Origin: CAYMZZ01 sp047600605
Lineage (GTDB): Bacteria; Bacteroidota; Bacteroidia; Chitinophagales; Chitinophagaceae
Direction: 5' to 3'
Assembly: GCA_047600605.1 (NCBI GenBank)
Contig: JASGKK010000001.1
Span: forward strand, 806,001 to 870,000
DNA length: 64,000 bases
The translations under genes and the position numbers were made by a program. Below, in pieces: positions 61,037-64,000 of this stretch (its first letter is position 1; each line of letters opens with the position of its first letter). The notes below the pieces were generated by a model. The model saw nothing but the letters and a program-made list of their open reading frames with translations, was not told where the DNA came from and did not search any database.

Positions 61037-61135
61037 TTACCAGGTCTTATACCCGGCACAAAAGTTTCCTCTATCCTGCAGACCGGGCGTAAGGCAACTG
61101 ATGATGAAGGCCTCTGCAGGATAGCGACCTGGTAA
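61037..61135. other. Nested inverted repeat with possible pseudoknot
   Basis: Outer arms TTACCAGGTC/GACCTGGTAA (61037-61046 and 61126-61135) and inner arms CTATCCTGCAGA/TCTGCAGGATAG (61071-61082 and 61113-61124) are perfect. On the left they are parted by 24 bases, on the right by one. CCCGG at 61052 can pair with CCGGG at 61083 across the inner stem. The rest of the 368-base gap (60903-61036) holds no gene. Confidence 0.6.
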
Positions 61136-61154
61136 ATCGCGAGGAATGAAAGAA

Positions 61155-61198
61155 GGGCAATTATACGACATGGATTTGCCGGTATAATTGCCCCTTTT
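61155..61198 (+). terminator. Terminator-like hairpin
   Basis: GGGCAATTATA (61155-61165) pairs exactly with TATAATTGCCC (61183-61193), 17-base loop, followed by CTTTT. It ends either the nuclease transcript or an RNA from the nested repeat. Confidence 0.6.
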
Positions 61199-61270
61199 AG
61201 TATTCTGTTAAAAGAGAATACCCATTCAAACCAATACAGATCAGATTTGTTACATTGCTGTTTAACTTAT

Positions 61271-62533
61271 ATGAATATCCGACACTTCTTTTTGTATTTG
61301 CTCCTGTTGCTGTCGCCCGTATGGCTACAGGCCAGGCAGCAGGATACGCTTTTCCATCTCTATAAAGCCAAACAGTTTTCGCATTTGCATGAGCTCAATA
61401 ATAATCCAGCTCACCCGCTATATTATTTTTACAGTGCCGTCTATGCAAATGCCTGCAACCGGCCTGCAGTATCCAATCAATTGCTGAAAGATTATATAAA
61501 AAAGAAAAAGAAGCCTGCCGGTCTCATCGCATTCGATTATTACAGTCTCCTGCACGACAATTATGTCCGTTCTTTTCAATACAGGGAGGCCGCCAGCTCA
61601 GGTCGTTACCTGCTGAAACATTTCAGCAAACATTATACTGACCAGGATCGTCTGGGGCAACAATATGCCTCTCTTATCTGGAAGGCGCTGACAAAAGAAC
61701 CTCCACAACAGATAGAGCAACCCGTATCCGACAGTATTCCTTTTACGCGCGATATGGCGGGACTCATCAATATACCGGTGATAAGCGGTGGGCAGGCAGG
61801 GCAGTTTATTTTTGATACCGGAGCAGGACTCTCTTCTGTCTCTGAATCCTACGCAAAACAACTGGGTTTTCGCATACTACCTGATACAGGCATTTATGTA
61901 GCAGGTTTTACCGGTATTTACAATCCGGTACGCATTGCCATTGCTCCCGAATTACGCTTTGGTTCCATTGTAATTCATAATGAACCTTTCCTTGTTTTCC
62001 GCGACGAAGCACTCAGTTTTGCCAATGGAGCTTATAAGATAAATGGAATCATCGGATTTCCCGTTGCCAAAGAGCTGGGGCGCATCACCATCACACGAAA
62101 AAGTTTACTGATAGATGCACACCGGGAAAACAACAGCTTTGCAAAAAACTTTTTTGTAGAGCAGCTCCGGCCGATCGTATTGTTAAGCTATAAAGGCAAA
62201 CTACTTCCTTTCAACTTTGATACGGGAGCCGGCAGTTCCGATTTTTTACGGCCTTTTTATGAACTGGATAGCAACGCACTGAAAGCAGCGGGTAAATATG
62301 TAGATAAACAAAGTGCCAGTGCCGGTGGTGCTCATACACGTCGCGTACTGGAAATACCCAACCTGAAGCTGCAGTTAGGTTCAAAAACCATAACGATCCC
62401 TATGGCAGGCGTGGATCCCACTGCCTATCACATATCCTCGCAGGAACTCTATGGCAATATTGGCCAGGACCTGCTGAAACAATACAATAAAGTAATTCTG
62501 GATTTTGGCAACAATGTCTTACTTCTTGAGTAA
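61271..62533 (+). CDS. Secreted retropepsin-like aspartic protease family protein
   Basis: A 420-residue protein with a signal peptide (to about residue 22, LQAR). A helical region (about 25-150) is followed by two retropepsin-like lobes, each with an active-site motif: FDTGAGLSSV (D182) and FDTGAGSSDF (D317). The two DTGA copies in one chain would allow a pepsin-like pseudo-dimer. Its stop codon starts a TAAGTTW repeat. ATG 61271 chosen over an in-frame TTG at 61247. Confidence 0.85.
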   Translation: MNIRHFFLYLLLLLSPVWLQARQQDTLFHLYKAKQFSHLHELNNNPAHPLYYFYSAVYANACNRPAVSNQLLKDYIKKKKKPAGLIAFDYYSLLHDNYVRSFQYREAASSGRYLLKHFSKHYTDQDRLGQQYASLIWKALTKEPPQQIEQPVSDSIPFTRDMAGLINIPVISGGQAGQFIFDTGAGLSSVSESYAKQLGFRILPDTGIYVAGFTGIYNPVRIAIAPELRFGSIVIHNEPFLVFRDEALSFANGAYKINGIIGFPVAKELGRITITRKSLLIDAHRENNSFAKNFFVEQLRPIVLLSYKGKLLPFNFDTGAGSSDFLRPFYELDSNALKAAGKYVDKQSASAGGAHTRRVLEIPNLKLQLGSKTITIPMAGVDPTAYHISSQELYGNIGQDLLKQYNKVILDFGNNVLLLE

Positions 62534-62621
62534 TAAGCTATAAGTTTTAAGTTATACGTTTTGAGTTTTAGGTATTATCTAACTTAAAACTTATAACTCA
62601 TTACTTATAACTGAGAACTTA
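62530..62621. repeat. TAAGTTW inverted repeat
   Basis: Forward units 62530-62572 and reverse units 62580-62621. TATAAGTTTTAAGTTA (62539-62554) matches the reverse complement of 62580-62595 exactly. It bridges the convergent ends of the retropepsin and yccF genes. Confidence 0.8.
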
Positions 62622-62987
62622 TTCTATTCTCTTACCAAATGGCATCATTGATATTTCTATCAGTTTAAAATGCTGCATGCCCCAGGGTATACCGATAATG
62701 GTAATACACAACAGCGCTCCCATTACCAAGTGCACAAACGCTGTATAAAGACCGCCGCAAAGCAGCCAGATGAGGTTAAACAATAAAGGTAAACATCCGC
62801 TGCCGCTGCCATCGCTGACCACCCGGCGGCCAAAAGGCCAAAGCACGAGCCCGGCCAGTTTAAAGCACTGCAGTCCCCAGGGTATCCCGATAAAGGTGAT
62901 GCAAAGCACCAGTCCGCCTACAAAATAACCCAGGGCCGCCAGGAAGCCGCCAAAGATCAGCCAGAGAAGATTGCCAAAAAGGTTCAT
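62619..62987 (-). CDS. yccF: YccF-family inner membrane protein
   Basis: A 122-residue protein made of two similar halves, each with a hydrophobic helix pair and the motif CITFIGIPWGLQCFKL or CITIIGIPWGMQHFKL, the signature of the YccF domain. Function of the family is unknown. A -7 element ends four bases before the start. Confidence 0.93.
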   Translation of the reverse strand: MNLFGNLLWLIFGGFLAALGYFVGGLVLCITFIGIPWGLQCFKLAGLVLWPFGRRVVSDGSGSGCLPLLFNLIWLLCGGLYTAFVHLVMGALLCITIIGIPWGMQHFKLIEISMMPFGKRIE

Positions 62988-62991
62988 GGAT

Positions 62992-62999
62992 CAAAGGTA
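62992..62999 (-). promoter_or_regulatory. -7 element of yccF, near-leaderless
   Basis: TACCTTTG on the minus strand, four bases before the yccF ATG. Confidence 0.6.
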
Positions 63000-63013
63000 A
63001 GAGAGTTTAAAGG

Positions 63014-63113
63014 GTATAAAGGGTATAAAGGGTTTAAAGAGTTTAAAATGTTGAGAGATTACTCTATCTGTTTCTCCTCTTTAAACTCTTTAAACCCTTT
63101 ATACCCTTTATAC
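63014..63113. repeat. Perfect 34-bp inverted repeat of GGTWTAAAG units
   Basis: 63014-63047 is the exact reverse complement of 63080-63113, with a 32-base spacer. Each arm holds about four imperfect 9-base units. It lies in the divergent gap between yccF and the TonB-dependent receptor gene. Confidence 0.9.
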
Positions 63114-63206
63114 TTTCTCTATGTACATTTCCGACAGAAGAATCGCCGTCAGCATAAAAACAGCCGCAGAACTTGCAGGGGCAGCGATTTTGATGGATAA
63201 TTGTAT

Positions 63207-64000
63207 ATGCGGAAAATTGTACTGATCGGTATCGGAATCCTTATCTCCCTGTTTTCGCTGGCTCAGCCAGCTACGGAAATCAACTGGCGTTTTACCATTG
63301 TTGGTCCCGTCCGCGAACCGCTTGCCGGCGCTACGGTAAGCCTGTTGCGCAGCGATTCCAGTGTTTTCAAACAGGTGATCTCCGATAGCCTGGGACAGGT
63401 ACAGTTTAGCGCTCCCGGTAACCTGTCGCTGACCGGTCGCATTTCGCGGATTGGTTTTCAGACACAATACCTCAGCCTGGGCAACGACGCTGAGCGTGCT
63501 GCCCGCACCATCGTTTTGCAGCCATCGGAGGCCACTTTGAGCAATGTAGTAGTGACTGCCAAAAAACCGCTGGTGCAATTTCTGACCGACCGCACTGTGG
63601 TAAATGTAGACGCGTCTATCACCAATGCCGGTACATCCGTAATGGAAGTACTCGAAAAATCGCCCGGGGTCACGGTAGATAAGGATGGCAATATCAGCCT
63701 CAAGGGAAAACCCGGCGTACAGATCATGATCGATGGCAAACCGACCATGCTGGCCGGTTCCGATCTGCAAAACCTGCTGTCGGGCATGAACTCATCGCAG
63801 GTCGAAACCATTGAGCTCATCGACAATCCATCTGCCAAATATGATGCTGCAGGCAATGCCGGCATCATCAACATACGTACTAAAAAGAATAAGCAGAAAG
63901 GCTTCAATGGCAGTCTCACTGTAGCAGCAGGACAGGGCCGCCTTCCCAAAAACAATAATAACCTGCAGTTCAACTATCGCAATGGAAAATTTAATTACTT
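63207..64000 (+). CDS. TonB-dependent receptor / outer membrane beta-barrel protein, 3' end outside the window
   Basis: An incomplete gene: 264 codons run off the right edge. The start MRKIVLIGIGILISLFSLAQ is a signal peptide, then a carboxypeptidase-like regulatory domain (about 30-110, VREPLAGATVSLLRSD) and a plug domain (about 120-235) with VMEVLEKSPGVTVDKDG, GVQIMIDGKP and NPSAKYDAAGNAGIINI. This order is typical of Bacteroidota outer membrane beta-barrel receptors. The barrel itself is not in view, so the ligand cannot be guessed. ATG 63207 chosen as the start of the signal peptide. Confidence 0.9.
   Translation, partial: MRKIVLIGIGILISLFSLAQPATEINWRFTIVGPVREPLAGATVSLLRSDSSVFKQVISDSLGQVQFSAPGNLSLTGRISRIGFQTQYLSLGNDAERAARTIVLQPSEATLSNVVVTAKKPLVQFLTDRTVVNVDASITNAGTSVMEVLEKSPGVTVDKDGNISLKGKPGVQIMIDGKPTMLAGSDLQNLLSGMNSSQVETIELIDNPSAKYDAAGNAGIINIRTKKNKQKGFNGSLTVAAGQGRLPKNNNNLQFNYRNGKFNY

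Noticed and set aside
63108..63770. Minus-strand open frame of 220 codons at the right edge
   Set aside because: It is antisense to the TonB-dependent receptor gene, whose signal peptide and plug domain are clear.

Overview
The window looks like chromosome from a member of the phylum Bacteroidota, most likely family Chitinophagaceae. Signs of this are many genes preceded by the Bacteroidota -7 promoter element TAnnTTTG, almost no Shine-Dalgarno sequences, DUF4294 and DUF4295 proteins, bacillithiol genes, a TonB-dependent receptor with an N-terminal regulatory domain, and the rpmB-rpmG-DUF4295-ftsY block. There is no phage, transposase, plasmid, CRISPR, rRNA or tRNA gene. The family assignment is inference; a phylogeny would settle it.

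Layout: 1-4070 ends a cytochrome c maturation cluster (ccmE, ccmF, a DUF4294 protein). 4208-6155 holds bshB1 (bacillithiol) and a lipid desaturase. 6374-9743 is a polyamine block (aguB, aguA, agmatinase-type ureohydrolase), followed by a membrane protein and an uncharacterised radical SAM enzyme. 11965-14799 is tonB, a macrodomain protein and folC. 14809-18882 (minus) holds Nudix, YfiT/DinB bacillithiol-transferase-like, FKBP, ABC ATPase, CAP-domain and fbp genes. 19263-24054 holds aspartate kinase, an L,D-transpeptidase fused to a TonB C-terminal domain, a NYN RNase and hppD. 24351-31830 has purK and purE separated by a complete RND efflux operon. 31948-33549 is bshC.

33604-42788 is the most interesting gene group. 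Four enzymes make a complete trans-4-hydroxy-L-proline route (2-epimerase, D-hydroxyproline dehydrogenase, DHDPS-family deaminase, alpha-ketoglutaric semialdehyde dehydrogenase). Between two of them, and overlapping each other, sit a GH127 beta-L-arabinofuranosidase-like enzyme and a clan GH-A glycosidase. GH127 enzymes are known to act on arabinose attached to hydroxyproline in plant extensins, so the locus may take a plant hydroxyproline-rich glycoprotein from glycan removal through to 2-oxoglutarate. 43304-53723 is a mixed region of small secreted, membrane and regulatory-like proteins and a MacB/FtsX-type permease. 54018-60242 is housekeeping (rimO, gluconokinase, ftsY, ribosomal proteins L33 and L28, a MATE pump). 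60405-64000 has a secreted nuclease, a retropepsin-like protein, yccF and the start of a TonB-dependent receptor that runs off the window.

Two other patterns stand out. First, many intergenic gaps carry degenerate 7-9 bp tandem repeats of five kinds, often arranged as head-to-head arms making long, sometimes perfect, inverted repeats (34 bp at 63014-63113, 28 bp at 18945-19203). In several cases the repeat supplies the stop codon of the neighbouring gene. Second, bshB1 and fbp are each broken by one extra base at a UGA stop; neither site is a homopolymer.
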